Below are positions 25,938 through 34,633 of a stretch of DNA of 64,000 nt, piece after piece. Each line of letters starts with the position of its first letter. The stretch's first letter is position 1. Source of the DNA: an uncultured Lachnospiraceae bacterium (GTDB lineage: Bacteria; Bacillota; Clostridia; Lachnospirales; Lachnospiraceae); contig CANRZW010000011.1 of NCBI GenBank assembly GCA_947644545.1, positions 37,082 through 101,081 on the forward strand, read 5' to 3'. Under the pieces are notes generated by a model. It saw only the letters and a list, made by a program, of their open reading frames with translations. It was not told where the DNA came from and made no database searches. A program made the position numbers and the translations under genes.

Positions 25938-26723
25938 ATGAGCAGTGTTCAACTATTGGATAAGACAAGAAAGATAGGCAAGCTTCTGCACAACAATAAT
26001 TCGGGCAAGGTCGTGTTCAATGATATCTGTGATGTGCTTAAGGAGATTCTTGGTTCCAATGTGCTGGTGATCAGCAGGAAGGGGAAGGTACTCGGGATCG
26101 GAGATCTGGACATGGTGGAATCCATCATGGAACTGATCGTAGACCATGTGGGCGGCTTCATCGATCCCATGTTGAACGAGAGGCTACTCTCGGTTCTGTC
26201 TACGAAAGAGAATGTGAATCTGGAGACATTAGGGTTTGAGAGCATTGACACGAAGAAGTACAGGGCCGTGATCACGCCCATAGAGATCTCGGGAGAGCGG
26301 CTTGGGACGCTGTTTCTCTATAAATGCAATGAGCAGTATGATATCGATGATATCATTTTATGCGAATACGGCACGACAGTGGTGGGATTGGAGATGCTGC
26401 GCGCGGTAAGCGAGGAGAATGCGGAGGAGAACCGTAAGCTTGCGGTTGTGAAGTCGGCCATCAGCACCCTGTCGTTTTCCGAGATGGAAGCGATCACGCA
26501 TATATTTGACGAGCTGGGAGGCATGGAGGGAATTCTTGTGGCCAGTAAGATCGCAGACAAAGTGGGGATCACGCGTTCCGTGATCGTCAACGCACTCCGC
26601 AAATTCGAGAGTGCAGGCGTAATCGAATCCCGTTCTTCCGGCATGAAGGGAACCTACATCAAGGTATTGAATGACGTGGTCTTCGAGGAAGTGGAGAAGC
26701 TGAAAGAGCAGGGCAGGTTCTGA
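25938..26723 (+). CDS. codY: Global nutrient regulator CodY
   Basis: 261-residue repressor/activator that senses GTP and branched-chain amino acids and controls amino-acid metabolism, motility and virulence-type genes in Firmicutes. It starts MSSVQLLDKTRKIGKLLH at ATG 25938 behind AAGGAGAGG, exactly as in known CodY. A GAF ligand domain covers about 1-155. The C-terminal winged helix has ASKIADKVGITRSVIVNALRKFESAGVIESRS. It lies directly upstream of the flagellar operon but is separated from it by a terminator, so linkage to motility is positional and possibly regulatory. Confidence 0.97.
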   Translation: MSSVQLLDKTRKIGKLLHNNNSGKVVFNDICDVLKEILGSNVLVISRKGKVLGIGDLDMVESIMELIVDHVGGFIDPMLNERLLSVLSTKENVNLETLGFESIDTKKYRAVITPIEISGERLGTLFLYKCNEQYDIDDIILCEYGTTVVGLEMLRAVSEENAEENRKLAVVKSAISTLSFSEMEAITHIFDELGGMEGILVASKIADKVGITRSVIVNALRKFESAGVIESRSSGMKGTYIKVLNDVVFEEVEKLKEQGRF

Positions 26724-26768
26724 CAAAGAGGTAAGAAGAATAGAAAGCATACAGGAAATTACTAATGT

Positions 26769-26814
26769 AAAAGGATTTACAATTGGGCGGTTATGGCTAT
26801 GTGAATCCTTTTTT
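26769..26814 (+). terminator. Rho-independent terminator after codY
   Basis: Stem AAAAGGATT (26769-26777) with AATCCTTTT (26804-26812), followed by further T. It separates codY from the flagellar promoter. Confidence 0.75.
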
Positions 26815-26871
26815 CCGGTTTTGCTTCCATATATTACTGCTAATTATTTGTGAAAAATGACTCGAAAAACC

Positions 26872-26899
26872 TTGTTTTTTTTCTCAATATCTTTATAAT
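26872..26899 (+). promoter_or_regulatory. SigA-like promoter of the fla/che operon
   Basis: TTGTTT (26872-26877), 16-base spacer, perfect TATAAT (26894-26899), 38 bases before flgB. No SigD-type GCCGATAA is seen here, so the operon start appears to be under the housekeeping sigma factor. Confidence 0.65.
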
Positions 26900-26936
26900 G
26901 GATTATGGATTCTATTATTATAGGAGGGCTATGATT

Positions 26937-27341
26937 ATGAGTACCTTAGCAAATACGAATGCTTTTGATTATATCAATGTGCTGGATAAGGCAGCAGATG
27001 CGTCATGGCTTCGGCATAACGTTATTTCCAACAATCTTTCCAATGCGGATACGCCCGGTTTTAAGAGGAGCGACGTGAATTTCGAGACACAGCTTGCGAA
27101 AGCGCTCGGGCAGTCCAGATACACATCCATGGATGCCAAGATGTCCGGACTCAATCGTTGTCTTGGCCGTTTGAAGCCTGTCACATTCAGTGATTATTCA
27201 GGGTACTCCTATCGTATAGATGGCAATAACGTAGATCCGGATACGGAAGGCGTATATCTGGCCAAGAATCAGGTGGTGTATCAGGGATTGACAGCATCGA
27301 TCAGACAGGAGTTTAAGAATCTGCAGATGGTTATGAAGTAA
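26937..27341 (+). CDS. flgB: Flagellar basal-body rod protein FlgB
   Basis: 134-residue proximal rod subunit, exported through the flagellar secretion apparatus. The rod signature ISNNLSNADTPGFKRSDVNFE lies near residue 27, and the C-terminal helix pairs with the N-terminal one in the assembled rod. ATG 26937 is chosen since AGGAGGG (26922-26928) is 8 bases upstream; ATG 26931 is too close. It is the first gene of the 35-kb motility operon and is followed by flgC and fliE as in Bacillus. Length is typical. Confidence 0.97.
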   Translation: MSTLANTNAFDYINVLDKAADASWLRHNVISNNLSNADTPGFKRSDVNFETQLAKALGQSRYTSMDAKMSGLNRCLGRLKPVTFSDYSGYSYRIDGNNVDPDTEGVYLAKNQVVYQGLTASIRQEFKNLQMVMK

Positions 27342-27426
27342 AGTAAGGTTTGCCGCTGCAGAGCAGGGACAGGTCGGTTTGGAATCTTGTTGTATATTTG
27401 TGTAAGAAGGGATAAGGAGAAGAACT

Positions 27427-27876
27427 ATGGGAATGTTTACAGCTTTTGACATTAATGCGACAGGTATGACCGCTGAGCGTTACCGCATGGACATTATTTC
27501 CCAGAACGTAGCGAATGCGAATACGACACGCACGGAGGATGGGACCCCTTACCGCAGGAAAGTGGTAGTATTTGAAGAGAAGAACTCTCAGGCGCCTTTT
27601 CATCAGGTATTGAGTAAGGCGCGGGGCCGCTATAACGGAACCGGTGTTAAGGTGACGGGTGTATACGAAGATACATGGACAGAGGGGAATATGGTATATG
27701 ATCCTTCTCATCCGGATGCGGATGAGAATGGTTATGTAATGTATCCCAATGTCAGCACGATCACAGAGATGACGAACCTGATCGATGCAAGCCGCGCTTA
27801 TCAGGCGAACGCCACTGCGTTTAATGCCAGCAAGAGCATTGCGACTTCGGGTCTGAATCTGATGAACGGCCAGTAA
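27427..27876 (+). CDS. flgC: Flagellar basal-body rod protein FlgC
   Basis: 149-residue proximal rod subunit. The N-terminal rod motif (YRMDIISQNVANANTTRTEDGTPY) lies near residue 20, and the C-terminal helix ends with DASRAYQANATAFNASKSIA, characteristic of FlgC. AAGGAG precedes the ATG. It sits 85 bases after flgB and 36 before fliE. It assembles with FlgB, FlgF/G-type proteins and FliE between MS ring and hook; distal rod genes are not in this window. Confidence 0.98.
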   Translation: MGMFTAFDINATGMTAERYRMDIISQNVANANTTRTEDGTPYRRKVVVFEEKNSQAPFHQVLSKARGRYNGTGVKVTGVYEDTWTEGNMVYDPSHPDADENGYVMYPNVSTITEMTNLIDASRAYQANATAFNASKSIATSGLNLMNGQ

Positions 27877-27912
27877 GATAGATGTGACAGTATATAATTT
27901 GGAGGAAGAGAG

Positions 27913-28239
27913 ATGGCTTTGGATATTACAGCGCTTCATAATGTGTCTTCGGAAGCAATCAAGGAGGCTGCCAGGACTGCGACGACCAATAAACCGGACA
28001 CATATAAGGAAACAGGGTTTGAGAAGTTATTACATACAGCGATCGACAATCTGAATACGACGAATAACTATCTGTCGGATGCGGAGAATGAAGAGGTTAA
28101 GTGGATGCTCGGGGAGACCGAGAATACGCATGATCTCAGTATTGCTCTGCAGAAGGCTTCTACAGCGCTGCAGTATACAGTTGCGATCAGAGACAGAGTT
28201 CTGGATGCATACAAAGAGCTTCTTCAGATGCAGGTTTAG
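27913..28239 (+). CDS. fliE: Flagellar hook-basal body protein FliE
   Basis: 108-residue adaptor that connects the MS ring (FliF) and the rod. The C-terminal half, with SIALQKASTALQYTVAIRDRVLDAYKELLQMQV, is the FliE signature; the N-terminal part is variable. Ribosome binding site GGAGGAAGAG at 27901. It lies between flgC and fliF as expected. Length is normal for the family. Confidence 0.97.
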   Translation: MALDITALHNVSSEAIKEAARTATTNKPDTYKETGFEKLLHTAIDNLNTTNNYLSDAENEEVKWMLGETENTHDLSIALQKASTALQYTVAIRDRVLDAYKELLQMQV

Positions 28240-28280
28240 TTTGACATGAATAAGGGGAAGGCTGAAGGAGATAAGTAGCT

Positions 28281-29894
28281 GTGGATAAATTAGTGGTTAG
28301 ATTAAGAGAATTAGGCAATCGAATATTGGAATGGTGGAACCGTTTTACGGTAAAGCAGAAGACCCTGCTGATCTGCGGCATGGCGGTGGTGATTGTGGCG
28401 ATCGTTGCTGTTGTGACGATGGTAACCAAACCGCAGTATGTTCTGCTCCGGGAATGTGAGACGGCGGCGGAAGCGTCGGAGGTCAAGGAACTGTTAGATG
28501 ATGAGGGAATGAAGTATATCGTTTCGGATGATGCGCTGACCTTCCGCATCTTAAAGGATCAGCAGTCCGACGCGCGTATGCTTCTTGGATCCAATAATAT
28601 CCAGGCGGCCAGTTACGGAATCGATAATGTAACGGACGGCAGTTTCTCCACTACGGAATCGGATAAGCAGAGGAAGAATGTGGTATATCTGGAGAAATAT
28701 CTGGCGCATGATATGTTGGAAACCTTTTCTGCCATCAAGACGGCCAGAGTCAAGTTGAGTATTCCGGAGAATGACGGCACGCTGCTTGCCACGGAGGAGG
28801 AGTCTTACGCCTGGATCCAGCTGGAGCTGAAGGATGAATTTACGACCGAGAATGCGGCGGCGCTGGCGCGTGCCGTGGCGACGGGGATCGGCAACGAGAC
28901 GACGGAACATATCGTGATTCTGGATACCAACGGCAACATGCTCTTTACCGGAGATCAGGAGTACAGCGTATCCGGTGCGGCCAATGCACAGCTGTCTGTT
29001 AAGGCGGAGGCCGAGAAGTTAGTCAAGAATGAAGTGCGCAGGGTGCTGCTTGGCACGAATGAGTTCGACAATGTGGAAGTGGCGACCAATCTGGTCCTGG
29101 ATTTCTCGACGACGGAATCGACGATACATAAATATTCCGCACCGGAAGGGCGGACGGAGGGCATGATCGCCCATGAAGATATCTTCAATTCCGAGAACGA
29201 AAGTACCATAGCCGGTATTCCCGGCACGGATTCCAACAATGATGATGACAGTACTTATGTATTGCCGGATAACGGCGGCGGCAATGCTTCTCAGTCTGAG
29301 GAGTCCCGGGATTATCTGCCGGACGAAGAGATCACGAACAGGAGTACGCCGGGCGGGGCGATTGATTACGGAAGGTCTTCGCTGATGGCGTCCATGATCC
29401 AGTATAATGTGATCCGGGAAGAAGATGCGCGGACCCGTGGAGAGCTGGAAGGACTCAGCTGGGAAGAGTATAAGCTGGCCAATGCAGAGCGCACGAAGCT
29501 GGAAGTGGATGAGGAGCTTGTCACGGCGGTAGCCAATGCCACCGGTATTTCGGCGGAGAGCATCTCGCTTGTCGCTTATAGAGAGAATATTTTCTTTGAT
29601 GCGGAAGGTTCGGCCATTACCGCAACAGATATTATACAGATCGTGTTGATCATTGTGATCCTGGCATTACTTGCATTCGTTATACTCAGAAGTATGCGCG
29701 GAGAGAAACACGAGGAGGAAGAAGAAGAGATTTCTGTGGAGACGCTGCTCCAGTCTAATCCTGAAATGCAGTTGGAGGATATCACTGTAGAGAATGAGTC
29801 TGAGGAGAGAAAACTGATCAATAAATTCGTAGATGAGAATCCGGAGGCAGCGGCAAATCTGCTGCGCAACTGGTTAAATGAGGACTGGGGGTAA
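28281..29894 (+). CDS. fliF: Flagellar MS-ring protein FliF
   Basis: 537-residue membrane protein that forms the MS ring and houses the export gate. The first transmembrane helix is at about 29-49 (LICGMAVVIVAIVAVVTM) and the second at about 450-470. Between them lie the ring-building motifs with DNVTDGSFSTTESDKQR and the YscJ-type block RVKLSIPEN. The C-terminal tail (about 505-537) binds FliG. An acidic segment around 310-340 carries GIPGTDSNNDDDSTY. Start is GTG 28281 behind AAGGAGATAAG. It overlaps none and is 5 bases from fliG. Confidence 0.97.
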   Translation: MDKLVVRLRELGNRILEWWNRFTVKQKTLLICGMAVVIVAIVAVVTMVTKPQYVLLRECETAAEASEVKELLDDEGMKYIVSDDALTFRILKDQQSDARMLLGSNNIQAASYGIDNVTDGSFSTTESDKQRKNVVYLEKYLAHDMLETFSAIKTARVKLSIPENDGTLLATEEESYAWIQLELKDEFTTENAAALARAVATGIGNETTEHIVILDTNGNMLFTGDQEYSVSGAANAQLSVKAEAEKLVKNEVRRVLLGTNEFDNVEVATNLVLDFSTTESTIHKYSAPEGRTEGMIAHEDIFNSENESTIAGIPGTDSNNDDDSTYVLPDNGGGNASQSEESRDYLPDEEITNRSTPGGAIDYGRSSLMASMIQYNVIREEDARTRGELEGLSWEEYKLANAERTKLEVDEELVTAVANATGISAESISLVAYRENIFFDAEGSAITATDIIQIVLIIVILALLAFVILRSMRGEKHEEEEEEISVETLLQSNPEMQLEDITVENESEERKLINKFVDENPEAAANLLRNWLNEDWG

Positions 29895-29899
29895 GATAA

Positions 29900-30913
29900 A
29901 TGGCTAAGGAGAGTGACAACATAGGCGGATTGCAAAAGGCAGCTATTTTGTTGATCGCTTTAGGACCTGAGAGATCTGCCAATGTTTTTAAACATCTGAA
30001 AGAGGATGAGATTGAGGAACTGACGTTAGAGATTGCCAATACGAGGAATATTACGCCGAAGGTGAAGGATGATGTAATCTCCGAATTTTATCAGGTGTGT
30101 CTGGCGCAGCAGTATATTGCGGAAGGCGGTATCAACTACGCCAAGGAGGTTCTGGAGAAGTCCTTTGGTGCAGATAAGGCTTTGGACGTAATCGGCAAGC
30201 TGACGGCATCTTTGCAGGTGAAGCCGTTCGAGTTTATCAGGAAGACGGATGCATCGCAGCTGCTTAACTTTATTCAGGATGAGCATCCGCAGACGATCGC
30301 TTTGATTCTGTCTTATCTGTCCGCGGCACAGTCGGCGCTTATCTTATCGGCTCTTCCGCCTGACAGGCAGGCTGACGTGGCAAAGCGTATTGCGATCATG
30401 GACAGAACGAGTCCGGAGGTGATCAAGGAAGTGGAGAAAGTGCTGGAATCCAAATTATCATCCCTGGTCAACCAGGACTACACGATTATCGGTGGTGTGG
30501 ATGCTGTCGTAGAGATCCTGAATACGGTAGATCGTGGTACAGAGAAACATATTATGGAAACATTGGAGATCGAGGAGCCGGAATTGGCGGACGAGATCAG
30601 GAAGAAGATGTTCGTGTTCGAGGATATCCTGCTTCTGGACGACAGGGCGATTCAGCGTGTGCTGCGTGATGTGGATAACGGAGATCTGGCAACTGCATTG
30701 AAGGGTTCCAACGAAGAAGTGCAGAATGCAATCTTCAACAACCTGTCCAAGCGTCTTGCGGCTATGATCAAGGAAGACATGGAATTCATGGGTCCTGTAC
30801 GTATGAAGGATGTAGAAGAAGCACAGCAGAAGATCGTCAATGTGATCAGAAAGCTGGAGGATTCCGCTGAGATCGTTATCTCCAGAGGTGGAGGTGACGA
30901 GATCGTTGTCTAG
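29900..30913 (+). CDS. fliG: Flagellar motor switch protein FliG
   Basis: 337-residue C-ring protein that transmits torque from the MotAB stator. The N-terminal FliF-binding domain opens with GLQKAAILLIALGPERSANVFKHL. The middle armadillo-like domain contains HPQTIALILSYL with the EHPQ motif that binds FliM. The C-terminal torque helix region carries the charged residues and ends VISRGGGDEIVV. It begins 5 bases after fliF, and the last 8 bases overlap the probable start of fliH. Length is standard. Confidence 0.98.
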   Translation: MAKESDNIGGLQKAAILLIALGPERSANVFKHLKEDEIEELTLEIANTRNITPKVKDDVISEFYQVCLAQQYIAEGGINYAKEVLEKSFGADKALDVIGKLTASLQVKPFEFIRKTDASQLLNFIQDEHPQTIALILSYLSAAQSALILSALPPDRQADVAKRIAIMDRTSPEVIKEVEKVLESKLSSLVNQDYTIIGGVDAVVEILNTVDRGTEKHIMETLEIEEPELADEIRKKMFVFEDILLLDDRAIQRVLRDVDNGDLATALKGSNEEVQNAIFNNLSKRLAAMIKEDMEFMGPVRMKDVEEAQQKIVNVIRKLEDSAEIVISRGGGDEIVV

Positions 30914-31787
30914 GAATTTGTATAAAGCAAGCTGGGTTGTTGTATCCGGGGAGGAGAAGCATGTCATTGATTCAAATCCTCTGATTGAGAAAAGGATCGG
31001 CGAGCTGGAGGCTGTCAGAAGAGCCAAGGCTCGGATGCAGGCAGAAGATGGTGACGAGGAGGCCGGATTCGTAAGCGGCCTCGGCGGAGAAGAGATAGAT
31101 GTCCTGCTGCGGGACGCCGGCGATGATCCCGGCAATATCATCAAAGCGGTAGAAGAGGAGGTTCCTGATCTGGAAGAGGTCAGGGCCGAGGCTCAGAGAA
31201 TACTCGATGAGGCCCGGATGCAGGCCGATGAGATCGTCGATGCGGCGCAGGGAGAGATAGAAGCCAAGCGGCGCTGGGCGGTCGAAGAGGGAAAGAGAGA
31301 AGGGCATGAGGAAGGTTATCGGCAGGGGGTTCTGGAAGCAGATGAGATGAAGCGCCAGCTGATGGCTGAGAGACGGCGGCTGAAAGCGGAATATGAGCAG
31401 CTGCTGGAGGAATTGGAACCGAAATTTATCGATGCGATCACCGAGATTTACAGTCATATCTTCGGGGTCGAATTGGCAGACAATAGAGATATCCTGGTGC
31501 ATTTGATAGACTCCACGCTACGGCAGGTGGAGAGCAGCAGGACTTTTATTGTACATGTATCCAAGGTGGATTATCCTTTCGTCAATATGCAGAAGCAGGC
31601 GTTTGCGGAGGGAGCTGCAGCGGGAAGAGGTACGGTTGAGATTATAGAAGATATTGCCCTGGCACAGGGGGAATGCATGATCGAAACCGATGGCGGTATT
31701 TTTGACTGCGGTGTGGATACCCAGCTTGCGGAGCTGAACAGTAAATTGCGCCTGTTATCTTATGAAAAAGTCGGAAAGAGTGAATGA
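30906..31787 (+). CDS. fliH: Flagellar export stator FliH
   Basis: 293-residue cytoplasmic protein that holds the FliI ATPase at the export gate. A long charged coiled coil (about 60-200, with AQRILDEARMQADEIVDAAQ) precedes a V-ATPase-E/FliH-type C-terminal domain. The preferred start is TTG 30906 (MSRNLYKAS), placed 8 bases after GGAGGTGA and inside the end of fliG. A GTG at 30888 is the longer alternative but has no good ribosome binding site. It ends 9 bases before the start of fliI. Confidence 0.9.
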   Translation: MSRNLYKASWVVVSGEEKHVIDSNPLIEKRIGELEAVRRAKARMQAEDGDEEAGFVSGLGGEEIDVLLRDAGDDPGNIIKAVEEEVPDLEEVRAEAQRILDEARMQADEIVDAAQGEIEAKRRWAVEEGKREGHEEGYRQGVLEADEMKRQLMAERRRLKAEYEQLLEELEPKFIDAITEIYSHIFGVELADNRDILVHLIDSTLRQVESSRTFIVHVSKVDYPFVNMQKQAFAEGAAAGRGTVEIIEDIALAQGECMIETDGGIFDCGVDTQLAELNSKLRLLSYEKVGKSE

Positions 31788-31796
31788 TAGCGGTTG

Positions 31797-33107
31797 ATGA
31801 ATACAGCGATTGATTTCCATAAATACAGCAGAATAATGGAGGAGACTTTTTTCAAGAAAAAGGGAAGAGTCGAGAACGTGGTCGGACTGACGATTGAGTC
31901 CGCCGGACCGGAAGCGAAGTTAGGTGACCTGTGCAGGATCTATCCGGCCCAGGAGGAGTATAAACCGATCATGGCGGAAGTGGTAGGCTTTAAGGACCGC
32001 AAGACGCTGCTGATGCCATGTGATAAGACGGATGGCATAGGGCTTGGATGTATTGTGGAGAACGTGGGAAAGCCATTGACCGTACCGGTGAGTAACGAGC
32101 TTCTCGGCAAGGTGCTGGACGGTCTGGGCAGGATTGACGGCGATTATCTTGCGGGAACGCCTTACAGTGTGGAGGCGCAGCCGCCCGATCCCATGGATCG
32201 CAAGATCATTGCGGAGGTGCTGCCTCTGGGTGTTAAAGCGATAGACGGCCTGATGACGGTGGGGAAGGGACAGCGTATCGGCATTTTCGCCGGTTCCGGT
32301 GTAGGTAAGTCCACGTTGATGGGAATGTTTGCGCGTAATACCAAGGCGGATATCAATGTGATTGCCCTGATCGGAGAGCGTGGCAGGGAAGTGCGCGAAT
32401 TTGTGGAACGAGACCTGGGCGAAGAGGGAATGCGGCGTTCCGTGGTAGTGGTAGCTACTTCTGACAAGTCGGCGCTTGAGAGAAATAAGGCGGCTAAGAC
32501 GGCTACGGCGATTGCGGAATATTTCCGGGATCAGGGGAAGGATGTCCTTCTTATGATGGATTCGCTGACACGATTTTCCATGGCCCAGAGAGAAATCGGT
32601 CTGGCCAGCGGGGAACCGCCGGTATCCAGAGGATATCCGCCCAGCGTATATTCCGAGATGCCGAAACTGCTTGAACGGGCGGGCTGTGCGCAGACGGGTT
32701 CCATCACGGGACTCTATACGGTCCTGGTGGACGGTGATGATATGAATGAGCCGATCACGGATACGGCAAGAAGTATTCTGGATGGACATATTATGCTGAA
32801 TCGTAAGCTGGCACACCAGAACCATTATCCGGCGATCGATGTTCTGCAGAGTATCTCCCGTTGTATGGCACAGATCGTAGATAAAGAGCATAAGATGCTG
32901 GCAGGTAAGTTGAAAAACGTGCTTGCGACCTATAACGAGGCGGAGGATCTGATCAATATCGGTGCGTATAAGAGCGGCAGCAATCCGAAGATCGATTATG
33001 CGATCGCCAAGATTGATGCGGTAAATGAATATCTGATGCAGGAAGTGGATGCGAAATTTGACTATGAACAGGCGGTTGGCAAGCTGCGGGAACTGTTTGC
33101 GGAGTAA
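31797..33107 (+). CDS. fliI: Flagellum-specific ATPase FliI
   Basis: 436-residue F1-beta-like ATPase that energises flagellar protein export. Walker A is [10 protein letters not shown] (about 165), followed by [11 protein letters not shown], Walker [20 protein letters not shown] and the export-ATPase block [28 protein letters not shown] 31797 gives the family N-terminus ending [13 protein letters not shown]; a TTG sits immediately before it. The ribosome binding site is weak, so translation may be coupled to fliH. It works with FliH and FliJ, its neighbours on each side. Confidence 0.97.
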   Translation: MNTAIDFHKYSRIMEETFFKKKGRVENVVGLTIESAGPEAKLGDLCRIYPAQEEYKPIMAEVVGFKDRKTLLMPCDKTDGIGLGCIVENVGKPLTVPVSNELLGKVLDGLGRIDGDYLAGTPYSVEAQPPDPMDRKIIAEVLPLGVKAIDGLMTVGKGQRIGIFAGSGVGKSTLMGMFARNTKADINVIALIGERGREVREFVERDLGEEGMRRSVVVVATSDKSALERNKAAKTATAIAEYFRDQGKDVLLMMDSLTRFSMAQREIGLASGEPPVSRGYPPSVYSEMPKLLERAGCAQTGSITGLYTVLVDGDDMNEPITDTARSILDGHIMLNRKLAHQNHYPAIDVLQSISRCMAQIVDKEHKMLAGKLKNVLATYNEAEDLINIGAYKSGSNPKIDYAIAKIDAVNEYLMQEVDAKFDYEQAVGKLRELFAE

Positions 33108-33146
33108 TTGCCGTGCCGGCTGTTTCCATAGCGGGGAGTGACCGGT

Positions 33147-33608
33147 ATGGCAAAATTTGTATATAGAATGCAGAGTCTTTTGAACATTCAGTACCAGCTG
33201 GAGAATCAGGCCAAGATGGAACTTGGCAGAGCACAGATGCGTCTGAATCAGGAGGAAGAGAAGCTGCAGGCCCTGATTGACAGGAAGGCTTTTTATCTGG
33301 AAGAGGGGCGCAGGATGCGCAATGACAGACTGCATATTATGGATCTGAAAGATAACAGGAATGCCATGTTGATCATGGATGATATGATAGAGGCACAGCG
33401 TGTCCAGGTGGAGATCGCCGAGGAGCATGTGGAAGAGGCCAGAATGAAATTGCAGGAAGTCATGCAGAACAGGAAGATGCACGAGAGACTGCGCGAGAAA
33501 GCATTCGTGGAGTTTGTGCGTGAAGAAAATGCCGCGGAGCATAAGGCGGTGGACGAACTCACCAGTTATACTTACGGACAGCGCGGCAAAATAAAAGGGG
33601 AGCAGTAA
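33147..33608 (+). CDS. fliJ: Flagellar export chaperone FliJ
   Basis: 153-residue, almost entirely coiled-coil protein that fills the FliI hexamer and couples it to the FlhA gate. It begins MAKFVYRMQSLLNIQYQLENQAK, typical of Firmicute FliJ. ATG 33147 is set by GGGGAG at 33133; a GTG at 33138 overlaps that site. The TAA stop overlaps the ATG of the next gene by one base, implying translational coupling. Confidence 0.9.
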   Translation: MAKFVYRMQSLLNIQYQLENQAKMELGRAQMRLNQEEEKLQALIDRKAFYLEEGRRMRNDRLHIMDLKDNRNAMLIMDDMIEAQRVQVEIAEEHVEEARMKLQEVMQNRKMHERLREKAFVEFVREENAAEHKAVDELTSYTYGQRGKIKGEQ

Positions 33609-34477
33609 TGGCAGAAGAACTTGTAAACGCAAATATCGGAGCGGACGGCGAGGTAGATAAGAAAAAGTTAAAAGAAGAGCGCAAAAGGCTGAAAGAGGAA
33701 CAGAAGGCGCAGAAAAAAGAAGCAAAACAGCGTGCCAGGGAACTGTCAGAACAGATTTCCGGGGATGATGAGCCGGGCGGTATCTCGGTATTTCTGGTAA
33801 CGGTTGTTATTGTTGCCATATGGATTGCGATCCTGTGTCTTCTTGTGAAACTTGATGTGGGCGGGTTCGGTTCCGGTGTGCTGGCTCCGGTTTTGAAGGA
33901 TGTGCCGGTGATCAATAAGATCCTTCCGGAGGAGGCGGTATCCGAGCTGGAGGAAGAATCCTATGGCGGTTATACCAGTCTGCGGGAGGCGGTCGACTAT
34001 ATTACGGAGCTGGAGCTGGAGTTAGAGCGGGCGCAGTCCGCCAGCAACAGCGATTCCGAGGAGATGGATCAGCTGCGCGCAGAGATTGAGAGATTACAGA
34101 CGTTTGAGGACGCCCAGATCGATTTCGACAGGATCAGAACCGAGTTCTATAATGAGGTTGTGTACGCGGAGAAGGGACCGGGGGCGGAAGAATATCAGAA
34201 GTATTATGAGTCGATGGATCCGACAACTGCGGAATATTTGTATAAGCAGGTAGTGGAGCAGGTGCAGGAAGATAAGGAAGCCAAGGAATACGCACAGACT
34301 TATGTGGACATGAAACCGAAGGAGGCTGCGGCCATCTTTGAGACGATGACAGATGACCTGGATCTGGTGGCAAGGATCTTAAGCCAGATGAGTTCTCAGG
34401 ACCGCGGTAAAATATTGGGTGTTATGGATTCGGAAACAGCGGCAAGAATTACCAAGATTATGGATCCGGAATCCTGA
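33608..34477 (+). CDS. MotE/YlxF-like flagellar membrane protein
   Basis: 289-residue protein in the position of B. subtilis ylxF, between fliJ and fliK. A highly charged N-terminal helix (about 15-50) precedes one transmembrane segment (about 60-83). Then come a periplasm-facing or extracytoplasmic coiled coil with ELELELERAQSA and a MgtE-N-like C-terminal domain (MKPKEAAAIFETMTDDLDLVARILSQM...). MotE-type proteins act as chaperones or stabilisers of the stator. That function is inferred from family resemblance and position. The start overlaps the fliJ stop by one base. Confidence 0.83.
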   Translation: MAEELVNANIGADGEVDKKKLKEERKRLKEEQKAQKKEAKQRARELSEQISGDDEPGGISVFLVTVVIVAIWIAILCLLVKLDVGGFGSGVLAPVLKDVPVINKILPEEAVSELEEESYGGYTSLREAVDYITELELELERAQSASNSDSEEMDQLRAEIERLQTFEDAQIDFDRIRTEFYNEVVYAEKGPGAEEYQKYYESMDPTTAEYLYKQVVEQVQEDKEAKEYAQTYVDMKPKEAAAIFETMTDDLDLVARILSQMSSQDRGKILGVMDSETAARITKIMDPES

Positions 34478-34510
34478 GGAATCTCCTTATGGAAAGTTGA
34501 AATAGTGCCG

Positions 34511-34582
34511 ATATATAATGTGAATTATGATATATACTGTGCCGGAAGGAGACGGCAGTTTTCTTCTGTGTACATTATATAT
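34511..34582 (+). repeat. Long stem-loop between the MotE-like gene and fliK
   Basis: A perfect 11-base inverted repeat, ATATATAATGT (34511-34521) with ACATTATATAT (34572-34582), encloses a second GC-rich pairing (CTGTGCCG with CGGCAG). It lies in the 156-base gap before fliK, with no U-run, so it is more likely an RNA-processing or stability element than a terminator. Confidence 0.55.
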
Positions 34583-34633
34583 AGATGCCGTAACAGGCAA
34601 GAACCTTGAAAATTAAAGAAAGGAGGAAGGAGT

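Noticed and set aside
26724..26936. Possible c-di-GMP riboswitch upstream of flgB, as in some Clostridia
   Set aside because: The gap holds only the codY terminator and a promoter; no GEMM-type core sequence is visible.
31920..33725. Long open frame of about 600 codons on the - strand opposite fliI
   Set aside because: It lies fully antisense to fliI, fliJ and the start of the MotE-like gene, has no ribosome binding site or recognisable domain, and its composition is that of a mirror frame.
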